From positions 1 to 64,000 of the forward strand of contig SFPN01000007.1 in assembly GCA_004551945.1 (NCBI GenBank): a stretch of DNA of 64,000 nucleotides. Reading direction: 5' to 3'. Shown here piece after piece: positions 49,247-58,122 of the stretch (its first letter is position 1; each line of letters starts with the position of its first letter). A model generated the notes under the pieces. That model ran no database searches. It was not told where the DNA came from and was given only the letters and a program-made list of their open reading frames with translations. A program made the position numbers and the translations under genes. Source of the stretch: Clostridiales bacterium (lineage in GTDB: Bacteria; Bacillota; Clostridia; Oscillospirales; Oscillospiraceae).

Positions 49247-50254
49247 ATGATCGCAGTATTAAAGCATGGCGCTTCCCCTGAGCGCACCGAGCACCTCATC
49301 AACTGGCTGAAAGAGCAGAACCTGGGCGTTCACGTCTCCCAGGGTGAATATCAGACCGTTCTGGGCCTCATCGGCAACACCTCCAAGGTGGATATGGAGA
49401 TGCTCCAGAGTCTGGACATCGTGGAGTCCGTCACCCGGGTGTCTGACCCCTTCAAGGCCGTGAACCGGAAGTTCCACCCTGACGACACCGTCATCCGGGT
49501 GGGGGACGCTGCCATCGGCGGCGGCAACTTCGCCCTCATCGCCGGCCCCTGCTCCGTGGAGAACGAGGCCCAGATCACCTTCGTGGCAGACCAGGTGAAG
49601 AAGGCCGGCGCCACCTTCCTCCGGGGCGGCGCCTTCAAGCCCCGCACCTCCCCCTATGACTTCCAGGGCCTGGGCGCCGAGGGCATCCGCCTGCTGCTGG
49701 AGGCCAAGAAGGCCACCGGCCTGCCCATTGTCACCGAGCTCATGGACATCCGCAACATCGACCTGTTTGAAGAGGTGGACGTGATCCAGGTGGGCGCCCG
49801 GAACACCCAGAACTTCGACATGCTCAAGGAGCTGGGCAAGACCCAGAAGCCCATCCTCTTAAAGCGCGGCCTGGCCGGCACCATCAAGGAGCTGCTCATG
49901 AGCGCCGAATACATCATGGCCAACGGCAACGAGAACGTGATCCTCTGCGAGCGGGGCATCCGCACCTATGAGTCCACCTACACCCGGAACACCCTGGACC
50001 TGTCCGCTGTGCCCGTTCTGAAGAGCCTGACCCACCTGCCCGTGGTGGTGGACCCCAGCCACGCCACCGGCCACACCTACCTGGTGGAGCCCATGGCCAT
50101 GGCCGCCGCCGCCGCCGGGGCCGACGCCATTATGATCGAGGTCCACAACGACCCGCCCCACGCCCTGTGCGACGGCGCGCAGTCCCTCACCCCCGATGAA
50201 TTCGCCCGCACCGCGAAGAAAATCTTCAAAATCCGGGAGGCGATGGAAGGATGA
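49247..50254 (+). CDS. aroF: 3-deoxy-7-phosphoheptulonate (DAHP) synthase, type I-beta
   Basis: 335 residues. An N-terminal ferredoxin-like regulatory domain (about 1-70) as in the Thermotoga enzyme precedes the barrel with FALIAGPCSVENE (about 96), FLRGGAFKPRTSPYDFQGLG (about 125), QVGARNTQNFDML, LLKRGLAGTIKE and VVVDPSHATGH (about 265). It condenses PEP and erythrose-4-phosphate, the entry step of aromatic synthesis. The N-terminal domain normally confers Tyr feedback. AAAGGAG precedes ATG. First structural gene after the attenuator; overlaps tyrA. Confidence 0.95.
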   Translation: MIAVLKHGASPERTEHLINWLKEQNLGVHVSQGEYQTVLGLIGNTSKVDMEMLQSLDIVESVTRVSDPFKAVNRKFHPDDTVIRVGDAAIGGGNFALIAGPCSVENEAQITFVADQVKKAGATFLRGGAFKPRTSPYDFQGLGAEGIRLLLEAKKATGLPIVTELMDIRNIDLFEEVDVIQVGARNTQNFDMLKELGKTQKPILLKRGLAGTIKELLMSAEYIMANGNENVILCERGIRTYESTYTRNTLDLSAVPVLKSLTHLPVVVDPSHATGHTYLVEPMAMAAAAAGADAIMIEVHNDPPHALCDGAQSLTPDEFARTAKKIFKIREAMEG

Positions 50255-51087
50255 CAGTCGGCATCATCGGCCTGGGCCTTATCGGAGGCTCCCTGGCCAA
50301 GGCGTACCGCCGGGACGCGTCCATCACCGTCCTGGGTATGGACGCAGATCACTCCATTCTGGAGTTTGCCCAGCTGGCGGAGGCCATTCACGGCCCCCTT
50401 ACCGATGAAAACTTGAAAACCGTGGACCTGCTGCTGCTGGCCACCTACCCCGAGGCGGTGGTGGAGCACATGGAGCGGCTGGCCCCCCTGCTGGACAAGC
50501 ACACCATGGTCATCGACTGCGCCGGCGCCAAGGCCCGGGTGTGCGAGGGGGTTTTCCCCCTGGCGGAGAAGTATGGCTTCCGGTTCCTGGGCGGCCACCC
50601 CATGGCGGGCACCCACCACTCCGGCTTCAAGTACAGCCGGGCCGACCTCTTTGACGGGGCTCCCATGGTGATCGTGCCCCCCAACTTCGACGACATCCGC
50701 CTGCTGGACGAGGCCAAGCACCTGCTGGCCCCGGTGGGCTTCGGCCGGATCTCCATCACCACCGCCCAGGAGCACGACAGGCGCATCGCCTTCACCTCCC
50801 AGCTGGCCCATGTGGTATCCAACGCCTATATCAAGAGCCCCACGGCCCGGGTGCACGACGGCTTCTCCGCCGGCAGCTACAAGGACCTGACCCGGGTGGC
50901 CTGGCTGAACCCGGAGATGTGGACGGAGCTCTTCCTGGAAAACAAGGAGCACCTGCTCTTTGAGCTGGACACCCTCATCAGCAGCCTGGAGGCCTATCAG
51001 AAGGCCCTGCGGGAGGAGGACAGCGAGACCCTCCGCCAGCTGCTGGACGACGGCCGCAGAATCAAAGAGGAGGTGGACGGGCATTGA
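50251..51087 (+). CDS. tyrA: Prephenate dehydrogenase
   Basis: 278 residues, the core enzyme without ACT domain or chorismate mutase fusion. The NAD motif GIIGLGLIGGSLAKAYRR is at residue 4. FLGGHPMAGTHHSGFKYSRADLF near residue 115 contains the catalytic His, and AFTSQLAHVVSNAY follows. It makes 4-hydroxyphenylpyruvate for tyrosine. ATGA overlap with aroF and an overlap with the TTG start of aroB indicate tight coupling. Confidence 0.94.
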   Translation: MTVGIIGLGLIGGSLAKAYRRDASITVLGMDADHSILEFAQLAEAIHGPLTDENLKTVDLLLLATYPEAVVEHMERLAPLLDKHTMVIDCAGAKARVCEGVFPLAEKYGFRFLGGHPMAGTHHSGFKYSRADLFDGAPMVIVPPNFDDIRLLDEAKHLLAPVGFGRISITTAQEHDRRIAFTSQLAHVVSNAYIKSPTARVHDGFSAGSYKDLTRVAWLNPEMWTELFLENKEHLLFELDTLISSLEAYQKALREEDSETLRQLLDDGRRIKEEVDGH

Positions 51088-52142
51088 CCACCGTTTCCGT
51101 TCGGGCTTCCCGGTCCTATGAAGTGAAGGTGGGCCGGGGCCTGCTGGACACCCTGGGGGCCGAAGCCGCCGCTTTGCTGAAGGGCCGGACCGCCGCCATC
51201 GTGTCGGACAGCAACGTGGCGCCCCTCTACCTGGACAGGACGAAGGCCAGCCTGGAGCAGGCGGGCTTTCAGGTCTGTTCCTTCGTGTTCCCCGCCGGGG
51301 AAGGCTCCAAAAACGGTCAGACCTACTTAGACCTGCTGGAATTTCTGGCGGAGCACCAGATCACCCGGTCCGACGGCCTGGTGGCTCTGGGCGGCGGCGT
51401 GGTGGGGGACCTCACCGGCTTTGCCGCCGCCACCTTCCTGCGGGGAGTGGATTTTATCCAGATTCCCACCACCCTGCTGGCGGCGGTGGACGCCTCCGTG
51501 GGGGGTAAAACCGCCATTGACCTGAAAAACGGCAAGAACCTGGCCGGGGCGTTCTATCAGCCCCGCCTGGTTCTCTGCGACCTGGACACCTTGGACACCC
51601 TCCCGGCGGAGACCTTCGCCGACGGCTGCGCCGAGGTGATCAAATACGGCATGATCGGGGACCCTGGCCTTCTGGACCTGCTGGAGACCACGGATTTCAA
51701 GAAGGACCCGGAGGAGATCGTGGCCCGGTGTGTGGCCCAGAAGCGGGACCTGGTGGAGCAGGACGAGTTTGACACCGGGGCCCGGCAGCTGCTGAACCTG
51801 GGCCACACTATCGGTCACGGCATTGAGGCGTGCAGCGGCTACCAGCTCTCCCACGGCAAGGCGGTGGCCATCGGCATGACCCTCATCACCCGGGCGGCGG
51901 TGTCCTTCGGCCTGTGCCCGGCGGAGGCCCTGCCCCGGCTTCAGAGCCTGCTGAAGAAGTACCGCCTGCCTGACGCCACGGAGTACGGGGCCCAGGCGCT
52001 GTATGAAAAGACCCTGTCCGACAAGAAGCGCACCGGCAGCACCATCCGCCTGGTGGTTCCCACCGCCTGGGGCAGGAGCCAGCTGCATCAGGTGGCCGTT
52101 CCGGACCTGTTACAATGGATCGAGAAAGGGCTGAGCCTATGA
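51084..52142 (+). CDS. aroB: 3-dehydroquinate synthase
   Basis: 352 residues. GEGSKNGQTYLDLLEFL near residue 72, ALGGGVVGDLTGFAAATFLRGVDFIQIPTTLLAAVDASVGGKTAID around residues 98-145 and LNLGHTIGHGIE near residue 235 (zinc His) are diagnostic. It cyclises DAHP with NAD and zinc. The start is TTG 51084 inside the tyrA stop, with AGGAGGTG upstream. It overlaps aroA by ATGA. Confidence 0.95.
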   Translation: MTTVSVRASRSYEVKVGRGLLDTLGAEAAALLKGRTAAIVSDSNVAPLYLDRTKASLEQAGFQVCSFVFPAGEGSKNGQTYLDLLEFLAEHQITRSDGLVALGGGVVGDLTGFAAATFLRGVDFIQIPTTLLAAVDASVGGKTAIDLKNGKNLAGAFYQPRLVLCDLDTLDTLPAETFADGCAEVIKYGMIGDPGLLDLLETTDFKKDPEEIVARCVAQKRDLVEQDEFDTGARQLLNLGHTIGHGIEACSGYQLSHGKAVAIGMTLITRAAVSFGLCPAEALPRLQSLLKKYRLPDATEYGAQALYEKTLSDKKRTGSTIRLVVPTAWGRSQLHQVAVPDLLQWIEKGLSL

Positions 52143-53410
52143 CTGTCACCATCCAGCCGGGCCCTGTTTCCGGCACCCTGGCCGCCATCCCCTCCAAGTC
52201 CGCCGCCCACCGGCTGCTGATCTGCGCCGCCCTGGGGGACCGGCCCGCCTTCGTGGTCTGCGACAAGGAGTCCCAGGACATTGCCGCCACCATCCGGTGC
52301 CTCACCGGCCTGGGGGCGGAGATTCACCGGGAGGGGGAGGCCTACCGGGTCACCCCCATTCGCCGGGATCAGATCCCCAACCCCTGCGCCTTAGACTGCG
52401 GGGAGAGCGGCTCCACCCTTCGCTTTCTTCTGCCCGTGGTCTGCGCTCTGGGGGCGACCGGGACCTTCCACATGGCCGGCCGGCTGGCCCACCGGCCCAT
52501 GGAGCCCCTGGCCACCCAGTTAAGAGAACACGGCTGCACCATTACCCCCCGGCCGGAGGAGAACCAGATGGACGTATCTGGTGTGCTCACCCCCGGCCGG
52601 TTCGTCCTGCCCGGAAATGTGTCCTCTCAGTTTATCTCCGGCCTGCTCTTCGCCCTGCCCCTGCTGGGGGAGACCAGCCGCCTGACCGTTGAGGGGAACG
52701 TAGAGTCCAAGGGATACATTGACCTGACCCTCCGGGCGCTGTCCGACTTCGGCGTGGTCCCCGAGACCCTGCCGGAGGGCTGGAGCATCCCCCCGGTGGG
52801 CTATCACGGCCCTGAAACCGTGCAGGTGGAGGGGGACTGGTCCAACGCTGCCCCCTGGCTGTGCATGGGGGTTATGGGAGGTGAGGGCGTGACCGTCACC
52901 GGCATGGACCCGGATTCCCTCCAGGGGGACAAGGCCGTCTGTGAGGTTCTGGCCCGGATGGGCGGCCGCATCCGCCGGGACGGAGGCGACTACACCGCCC
53001 GGCCTGGCCAGCTGACCCCCACGGTGATCGACGCCCGGAACATCCCTGACCTGGTGCCCGTTCTGGCGGCTGCCGCCGCTGCGGCCCCGGGAGAGACCTG
53101 CATCGTGGGAGCTGCCCGCCTGCGGCTGAAGGAGTCTGACCGGCTGGTGACCACCGCCCAAACCTTGAATGCTCTGGGCGGACAGGTGGAGGAGACCGAG
53201 GACGGCCTCATCATCCACGGCCGGGAAACCCTTGCCGGCGGCACCGTGGACGCCCAGGGGGATCACCGCATCGCCATGGCGGCGGCGGTGGCCTCAGTGG
53301 CTTGCGAAAGCCCGGTGACCGTCACCGGCGCTCAGGCGGTGGACAAGTCCTACCCCACCTTCTGGCAGGAGCTGAGAGGGCTGGGAAAGAGCGTGGAGGA
53401 AAACGAGTAA
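52139..53410 (+). CDS. aroA: EPSP synthase (3-phosphoshikimate 1-carboxyvinyltransferase)
   Basis: About 423 residues. AIPSKSAAHRLLICAAL near residue 15 (catalytic Lys/Ser), CGESGSTLRFLLPV near residue 85, SSQFISGLLFALPLL near residue 165, and RLKESDRL plus GDHRIAMAAAVA in the C-terminal half. The motif SKSAAHR-x-L-I places it nearer class II than the enterobacterial class I (NKSxSNR), relevant to glyphosate sensitivity but not proof. ATG 52139 overlaps the aroB stop; AAAGGGC upstream. Confidence 0.94.
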   Translation: MTVTIQPGPVSGTLAAIPSKSAAHRLLICAALGDRPAFVVCDKESQDIAATIRCLTGLGAEIHREGEAYRVTPIRRDQIPNPCALDCGESGSTLRFLLPVVCALGATGTFHMAGRLAHRPMEPLATQLREHGCTITPRPEENQMDVSGVLTPGRFVLPGNVSSQFISGLLFALPLLGETSRLTVEGNVESKGYIDLTLRALSDFGVVPETLPEGWSIPPVGYHGPETVQVEGDWSNAAPWLCMGVMGGEGVTVTGMDPDSLQGDKAVCEVLARMGGRIRRDGGDYTARPGQLTPTVIDARNIPDLVPVLAAAAAAAPGETCIVGAARLRLKESDRLVTTAQTLNALGGQVEETEDGLIIHGRETLAGGTVDAQGDHRIAMAAAVASVACESPVTVTGAQAVDKSYPTFWQELRGLGKSVEENE

Positions 53411-53449
53411 GGGGAGCCAAGGTGCCTTACAAAACCTTGCAGATCACCC

Positions 53450-53477
53450 TTGACGTACCGCCCAATACAGATATAAT
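53450..53477 (+). promoter_or_regulatory. Internal promoter before aroC
   Basis: TTGACG (53450-53455), 16 bp, perfect TATAAT (53472-53477). A second TATAAT lies at about 53490. It could supply aroC-pheA-aroEK-aroQ independently of the attenuator. Confidence 0.7.
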
Positions 53478-53509
53478 AAAGATACTTCAATATAATCGAG
53501 GACGCAGCT

Positions 53510-54610
53510 ATGAGCAGTATCTATCACGGTCAGCTGACCGTTTCCATCTTTGGCCAGTCCCACGCCCCGGCCATCGGAGTAACCGTAGACGGCATCCCCG
53601 CCGGGGAGACGGTGGACCTGGAGGAGCTCCAGGCCTTTCTGGCCCGGCGTGCCCCCGGCACCGGCGCCTGGTCCACCACCCGGAAGGAGGGGGACAAGCC
53701 GGAGGTTCTTTCCGGCCTGGTCCAGGGCAAGACTTGCGGGGCGCCCCTGGCCGCCGTTATCCGGAACACCAACACCCGGTCCGGGGACTATGAGAACCTG
53801 AAGGACATCCCCCGTCCCGGCCACGCCGACTACACCGCCCAGGTGAAGTACGGCGGCTTTCAGGACGTGGCCGGGGGCGGACACTTCTCCGGCCGGCTCA
53901 CCGCCCCCCTGTGCATCGCCGGGGGAATCTGCAAGCAGCTTCTGGCCCGCCGGGGGATCTTTGTGGGAGCCCACATCGCCGCCATCGCCGGGATTCCGGA
54001 CGCCACCTTTGACCCTGTGGGTTTGGAGCAGTCCGCCCTTCAGGCCCCCGGGGAGAAAATTTTCCCTGTCATCGACGACGAAGCGGGGGAGCGGATGCAG
54101 GCGGCCATTGCCGAGGCCAAGGCCCAGCTGGACTCCGTGGGCGGGGTCATTGAGTGCGCGGTGGTGGGCCTGCCCGCCGGCCTGGGGGACCCTATGCTTG
54201 ACGGTATGGAGAACCGGATTGCCCGCCTGACCTTTGCCATTCCCGCAGTTAAGGGAGTGGAGTTCGGCGCTGGCTTTGCCGTGGCGAACCTCCGGGGCAG
54301 CCAGAACAACGACCCCTTCTATATGGACGGAGACCGGGTCAGAACCCGCACCAACCATTCCGGGGGTATCCTGGGGGGCATCACCAACGGCATGCCCCTG
54401 GTGTTCCGGGCGGCGGTGAAGCCCACCCCCTCCATCGGCCAGGTTCAGGACAGCGTGAGCCTGTCCCGGAAGGAGAACACCAAGCTGGAGATCAAGGGCC
54501 GTCATGATCCCTGCATCGTCCCCCGGGCGGTACCCTGCGTGGAGGCGGCGGCAGCCATTGCGGTTTATGATGCTCTGCTGGAGCAGGAGAAAAGGAGAGA
54601 ACAGCCATGA
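53510..54610 (+). CDS. aroC: Chorismate synthase
   Basis: 366 residues. FGQSHAPAIGVTVDGIPAG at residue 14, RPGHADYTAQVKYGG near residue 104 and DVAGGGHFSGRLTAPLC near residue 120 are conserved, and a C-terminal RHDPCIVPRAVP follows. It eliminates phosphate from EPSP with reduced FMN. GAGGA precedes ATG. Four-base overlap with pheA. Confidence 0.96.
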   Translation: MSSIYHGQLTVSIFGQSHAPAIGVTVDGIPAGETVDLEELQAFLARRAPGTGAWSTTRKEGDKPEVLSGLVQGKTCGAPLAAVIRNTNTRSGDYENLKDIPRPGHADYTAQVKYGGFQDVAGGGHFSGRLTAPLCIAGGICKQLLARRGIFVGAHIAAIAGIPDATFDPVGLEQSALQAPGEKIFPVIDDEAGERMQAAIAEAKAQLDSVGGVIECAVVGLPAGLGDPMLDGMENRIARLTFAIPAVKGVEFGAGFAVANLRGSQNNDPFYMDGDRVRTRTNHSGGILGGITNGMPLVFRAAVKPTPSIGQVQDSVSLSRKENTKLEIKGRHDPCIVPRAVPCVEAAAAIAVYDALLEQEKRREQP

Positions 54611-55749
54611 GCTTAGAAGAACTGAGAAAAGAGATCGACATCATTGACGATACTCTGGTCCGGGCCTTTGTGGACCGGATGAACGTGGTGGCCCAGGTAG
54701 GCCAGGCCAAGAAGGACGGCGACCTGCCGGTGCTGGATGTGGCCCGGGAGCGGCAGAAGCTGGCGGACATCGCCTCCAAGCTCCCTCCGGAGCTGGAGCA
54801 GTACGGCTACGCCCTGTGGTCCATGCTCTTTGAGATCAGCCGGGGCTACCAGAGCGCCATGAACCCCCAGCCCTCCGCCCTGCGGAAGGAGATTGAGGGG
54901 GCCATGTCCTCCACCCCCAACCTGTTCCCCCCCAAGGCCACCGTTGCCTGTCAGGGTGTGGAAGGGGCCTACTCCCAGCTGGCCTGCGGAAAGCTCTTCA
55001 AGCATCCCCAGGTGATGTACTTCGGCAGCTTTGAGAGTGTCTTTGCCGCCGTGGAGAACGGCTTCTGCCAGTATGGCGTGCTCCCCCTGGAAAACAGCAC
55101 CGCCGGTTCCGTCACCCAGATCTATGACCTGATGCTGAACCACAAGTTCAAGATTGTCCGCTCCACCCGGCTGAAGGTGGACCACAACCTGGTGGCCAAG
55201 CGGGGCACCAGGCTGGAGGACGTGAAGGAGATCTTCTCCCATCCCCAGGCCATCAGCCAGTGCAGCGCCTATCTGGAAAAGCTCAAGGGCGTGAAGGTCA
55301 CCCCCTGCGCCAACACCGCCGCTGCCGCCGAGTCTGTGGCCAAGTCCCAGCGGACCGACGTGGCTGCCATCAGCTCCCACAGCTGCATTGAGCTTTACGG
55401 CCTGGAGCGCCTGGCTGCTGACATCCAGGACCGGGGCAACAACTACACCCGGTTTATCTGCATCTCCAAGAACCTGGAGATCTATCCCGGCGCGGACAAG
55501 ACCAGCCTCATGATGGTCACCCCCCACCGGCCCGGCTCCCTGTATCAGATTCTGGCCCGGTTCTACACCCTGGGTCTGAACATCATCAAGCTGGAGAGCC
55601 GTCCCATCCCCGGCCGGGACTTTGAGTTCATGTTCTACTTCGACCTGGAGACCTCCGTGTACTCCGACGAGTTTATCCGCATGGTGGACGACCTGAACAC
55701 CATCTGCGACGAGTTCCAGTATCTGGGCAGCTACAGCGAGGTGATCTGA
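54607..55749 (+). CDS. pheA: Chorismate mutase / prephenate dehydratase (P-protein)
   Basis: 380 residues in three parts. Chorismate mutase AroQ type (1-85): LEELRKEIDIIDDTLVRAFVDRM. Prephenate dehydratase (about 110-285): VACQGVEGAYSQLACGKLF, YGVLPLENSTAGSV and AAISSHSCIELYGL. ACT domain (about 300-375): TSLMMVTPHRPGSLYQILARF and the E-S-R-P motif (LESRPIPGRDFEF) that binds phenylalanine. It leads chorismate to phenylpyruvate under Phe feedback. Its ATG overlaps aroC and its TGA shares one base with the next gene. Confidence 0.95.
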   Translation: MSLEELRKEIDIIDDTLVRAFVDRMNVVAQVGQAKKDGDLPVLDVARERQKLADIASKLPPELEQYGYALWSMLFEISRGYQSAMNPQPSALRKEIEGAMSSTPNLFPPKATVACQGVEGAYSQLACGKLFKHPQVMYFGSFESVFAAVENGFCQYGVLPLENSTAGSVTQIYDLMLNHKFKIVRSTRLKVDHNLVAKRGTRLEDVKEIFSHPQAISQCSAYLEKLKGVKVTPCANTAAAAESVAKSQRTDVAAISSHSCIELYGLERLAADIQDRGNNYTRFICISKNLEIYPGADKTSLMMVTPHRPGSLYQILARFYTLGLNIIKLESRPIPGRDFEFMFYFDLETSVYSDEFIRMVDDLNTICDEFQYLGSYSEVI

Positions 55750-56981
55750 TGCGATTCGGACTGTTGGGGGAAAAGCTGGGTCACAGCTACTCCCCTGAGC
55801 TTCACGCCTTCTTTGGGGACTACGACTACGAGCTGTTCGAGGTAGCCCCCGGGGACCTGGGAGACTTTCTCCGGGAGCGGGATTTCCAGGGCCTGAACGT
55901 GACCATTCCCTATAAGACCACAGTCCATGACATCTGCGAGCATCTGACCGAGGCTGCCGAGGCCATCGGCAGCGTGAACACGGTGGTCAAGCAGCCGGAC
56001 GGCACCCTTCTGGGGGACAACACCGACGCCGCCGGGTTTGAAGGCATGGTGTGGAAGAGCCGGGTCCGGGTTCTGGGCCGCAAGTGCCTGGTGCTGGGCT
56101 CCGGCGGGGCAAGCCTTGCGGTGCGGTATGTGCTGAACAAGCTGGGCGCCGGACAGGTGGTGGTGATCTCCCGCAGCGGGGAGGACAACTACGACAACCT
56201 GGACAAGCACAAGGACGCCTCGGTGATTGTGAACACCACCCCCGTGGGCATGTACCCCAAAACCGGGACCGCGCCCGTGGACCTGAGAGATTTCCCTCAG
56301 TGCGAAGGGGTGCTGGACATTATCTATAACCCCGCCCGCACCGCCCTCATCCAGCAGGCGGAGGCCCTGGGCATCCCCTGCCTGGGCGGCCTGTACATGC
56401 TGGTGGAGCAGGCCCGGTGCGCCAGCCAAGTGTTCACCGGAAAACCCCTGCCTGCCATCCGCTCCAAGGAGGCCTACAGCGTCATGAGCCGCCGGAAGGA
56501 CAACCGGATTCTCATCGGGATGCCCGGCTCCGGCAAGAGCACCGTGGGCCGCATCCTGGCCGAGCGTCTGGGCCGGCCCTTCGTGGACTGCGACACGGAG
56601 CTGGAAAAGCACCTGGGCATGACCGCCGGGGACTACATCCTGAAAGCGGGGGAGGAGGACTTCCGCGCCCAGGAGACCGCCATGCTGGCTCAGCTGGGCA
56701 AGGAGTCCGGCCTGGTCATCGCCACCGGCGGCGGCTGCGTCACCCGGCCGGAGAACTACCCCCTGCTCCACCAGAACGGCACCATCATTTTCCTGGAGCG
56801 GGAGCTGTCCAAGCTGCCCAAGAAGGGACGGCCCTTGTCCCTCCGGGGGAATTTGCAGGATATGTACACCATCCGCCTGCCCATGTACCGCCGGTTTGCC
56901 GACCTGATCGTGCCCAACGACGGCGACCCGGAGGCGGTGGCCAAGAACGTGGAGGAAGCCTATGAACATTTTAGTGATTAA
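55749..56981 (+). CDS. aroE: Shikimate dehydrogenase - shikimate kinase fusion
   Basis: 410 residues with two enzymes. Residues 1-245 are AroE: LGHSYSPELHAFF (S-x-S site), NVTIPYKTTV (catalytic Lys), LGDNTDAAGFEGM (catalytic Asp), NAD(P) loop LGSGGASLAVRYVL. Residues 255-410 are AroK: Walker A GMPGSGKST (about 260), DCDTELEKHLG, FRAQE (shikimate Arg), ATGGGCV, and the R-L-P-M-Y-x-x-x-A lid. All key residues seem intact, so both steps should work, with the product of one passed to the other. A fusion in this order is unusual. It overlaps aroQ by 20 bp. Confidence 0.93.
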   Translation: MRFGLLGEKLGHSYSPELHAFFGDYDYELFEVAPGDLGDFLRERDFQGLNVTIPYKTTVHDICEHLTEAAEAIGSVNTVVKQPDGTLLGDNTDAAGFEGMVWKSRVRVLGRKCLVLGSGGASLAVRYVLNKLGAGQVVVISRSGEDNYDNLDKHKDASVIVNTTPVGMYPKTGTAPVDLRDFPQCEGVLDIIYNPARTALIQQAEALGIPCLGGLYMLVEQARCASQVFTGKPLPAIRSKEAYSVMSRRKDNRILIGMPGSGKSTVGRILAERLGRPFVDCDTELEKHLGMTAGDYILKAGEEDFRAQETAMLAQLGKESGLVIATGGGCVTRPENYPLLHQNGTIIFLERELSKLPKKGRPLSLRGNLQDMYTIRLPMYRRFADLIVPNDGDPEAVAKNVEEAYEHFSD

Positions 56982-57399
56982 CGGCCCCAACCTGAACATG
57001 CTGGGCATCCGGGAGCCGGACCTGTACGGCAAGGCCGACTACGCCGCCCTGGTGCAGCTGGTGGAGGAGACCTGCGCCCGGGAGGGTATCGGGGTGGAGA
57101 TCTTCCAGTCCAACCATGAGGGGGCCATCGTGGATAAGATCCAGGAGGCCTACGGGAGAAAGGACGGCATCGTCATTAACCCCGCCGCCTACACCCACAC
57201 CAGCGTGGCTATTCTGGACGCCCTGAAGGCCGTGTCCATTCCCGCGGTGGAGATCCATATTTCGGACGTGTCCCAGCGGGAGGACTTCCGGCAGATTTCC
57301 TACGCCGGCAAGGCCTGCATCAAGACCTTCATGGGCCTGGGCTTGGAGGGCTACCGCCAGGCGATTTTGTACCTGAAGGATTATCTGGAAAAGCAATAA
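56962..57399 (+). CDS. aroQ: 3-dehydroquinate dehydratase, type II
   Basis: 145 residues. INGPNLNMLGIREPDLYG at residue 6 (catalytic Tyr), FQSNHEGAIVDKIQEA near residue 48, NPAAYTHTSVAILDAL near residue 74 (His) and EIHISDVSQREDFR near residue 98. A dodecameric enzyme that dehydrates dehydroquinate. Starting inside the fusion gene it completes the pathway. Strong terminator follows. Confidence 0.96.
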   Translation: MNILVINGPNLNMLGIREPDLYGKADYAALVQLVEETCAREGIGVEIFQSNHEGAIVDKIQEAYGRKDGIVINPAAYTHTSVAILDALKAVSIPAVEIHISDVSQREDFRQISYAGKACIKTFMGLGLEGYRQAILYLKDYLEKQ

Positions 57400-57409
57400 C
57401 GGAAACAGA

Positions 57410-57449
57410 AAAACCGGGAGCGCGGACAGTCAGCCGCGCTCCCGGTTTT
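57410..57449. terminator. Terminator of the aro operon
   Basis: AAAACCGGGAGCGCGG / CCGCGCTCCCGGTTTT, 16 perfect pairs with A and T tracts, active for the plus-strand operon and also for the minus-strand gene that ends at 57448. Confidence 0.92.
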
Positions 57450-57630
57450 ACGTTTCTTCGTTGGTTTCCTGCTCCACTTCTTCCACTGCGGCCCTCACCG
57501 CCGCAATCACAAAGGCGGAGAAGGTGCAGTCCTTGCCTTGGATCAGGTGCTCCACCGATTCGATCAGGTCGTTGGGGAAACGGATGGTTTTGTTGGTCGT
57601 CGGTGGGATGGAAGGTATTTTAAAGGCCAT
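57448..57630 (-). CDS. Small ribbon-helix-helix type DNA-binding protein
   Basis: 60 residues. TNKTIRFPNDLIESVEHLIQGKDCTFSAFVIAAVRAAVEEV has the pattern of a ribbon (T-I-R-F-P) followed by two helices, as in CopG/Arc-like repressors. It likely binds DNA as a dimer. ATG 57630 has GAGGTG upstream; an extension to 57663 lacks a ribosome site. It is divergent from the small gene at 57744, with repeated GCATTGC/AATGCA motifs in the shared region that could be its operator. Confidence 0.65.
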   Translation of the reverse strand: MAFKIPSIPPTTNKTIRFPNDLIESVEHLIQGKDCTFSAFVIAAVRAAVEEVEQETNEET

Positions 57631-57689
57631 AGCGTAACACCTCGCATTACATTTGTATTGCAATTAGTGTAACGACAATCTCTTTTTAT

Positions 57690-57725
57690 ATATGCATTGC
57701 AAATGCATTGCGAACGGGATATACT
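57690..57725 (+). promoter_or_regulatory. Promoter with dyad between the two small divergent genes
   Basis: TTGCAA (57697-57702), 17 bp, TATACT (57720-57725). TGCATT-GCA-AATGCA (57693-57707) overlaps the -35, and GCATTGC occurs twice in tandem. Confidence 0.6.
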
Positions 57726-57743
57726 GTTTGCGGAGGGATACCT

Positions 57744-57920
57744 ATGCCGGATTACAAAGAAATGTATTTGAGACTGTTCCGGGCCACAGAAAAAGCTGTG
57801 CAGGTTTTGATTGCTGCGCAGCAGGAATGCGAGGAGTTGTATCTTGCATCACCAGAAGGTGAGTTCAAGGTCTTTTCAGCTGAAGTGAAAGCGGATGAGG
57901 GGGAGGCACCTTCTGGGTGA
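57744..57920 (+). CDS. Small hypothetical protein
   Basis: 58 residues starting MPDYKEMYLRLFRATEKAVQ, an amphipathic helix, followed by Q-Q-E-C-E-E-L-Y and an acidic tail. Short proteins with this start are common in Clostridia, but I know no function for them. GGAGGG lies 7 nt before ATG 57744. Confidence 0.65.
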   Translation: MPDYKEMYLRLFRATEKAVQVLIAAQQECEELYLASPEGEFKVFSAEVKADEGEAPSG

Positions 57921-57948
57921 AGGGATAGACAACTGGCTGCAATAAAAA

Positions 57949-57975
57949 AGAGACGCTGTCAGCGTCTCTTTTTTT
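57949..57975 (+). terminator. Terminator of the small gene
   Basis: AGAGACGCT-GTC-AGCGTCTCT followed by a run of T. Confidence 0.88.
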
Positions 57976-58056
57976 GTGGCGTAGGCATTAAGTGTGAACT
58001 TAAGGCAAGTTTACTCGCTGTGCACTTGTACGAAAAAGGGGAACGCCGCCCAAAAC

Positions 58057-58088
58057 GCAAAAATTCCCGTTCATTGACAGAACGGGAA
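58057..58088 (-). terminator. Minus-strand terminator overlapping a plus-strand -35 box
   Basis: TTCCCGTTC (58064-58072) and GAACGGGAA (58080-58088) form a perfect 9-bp stem. On the minus strand TTTTT follows. The loop is exactly the -35 hexamer of the plus-strand promoter. Confidence 0.65.
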
Positions 58089-58122
58089 GGGGATGGTATG
58101 ATTCGAAATAGAACAAGCGTTC
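58074..58122 (+). promoter_or_regulatory. Promoter with SOS (LexA/DinR) box
   Basis: TTGACA (58074-58079), 17 bp, TATGAT (58097-58102). AGAAC-AAGC-GTTCT follows at 58111-58124 at the expected start. GAAC-N4-GTTC is the Gram-positive LexA core. Confidence 0.72.
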
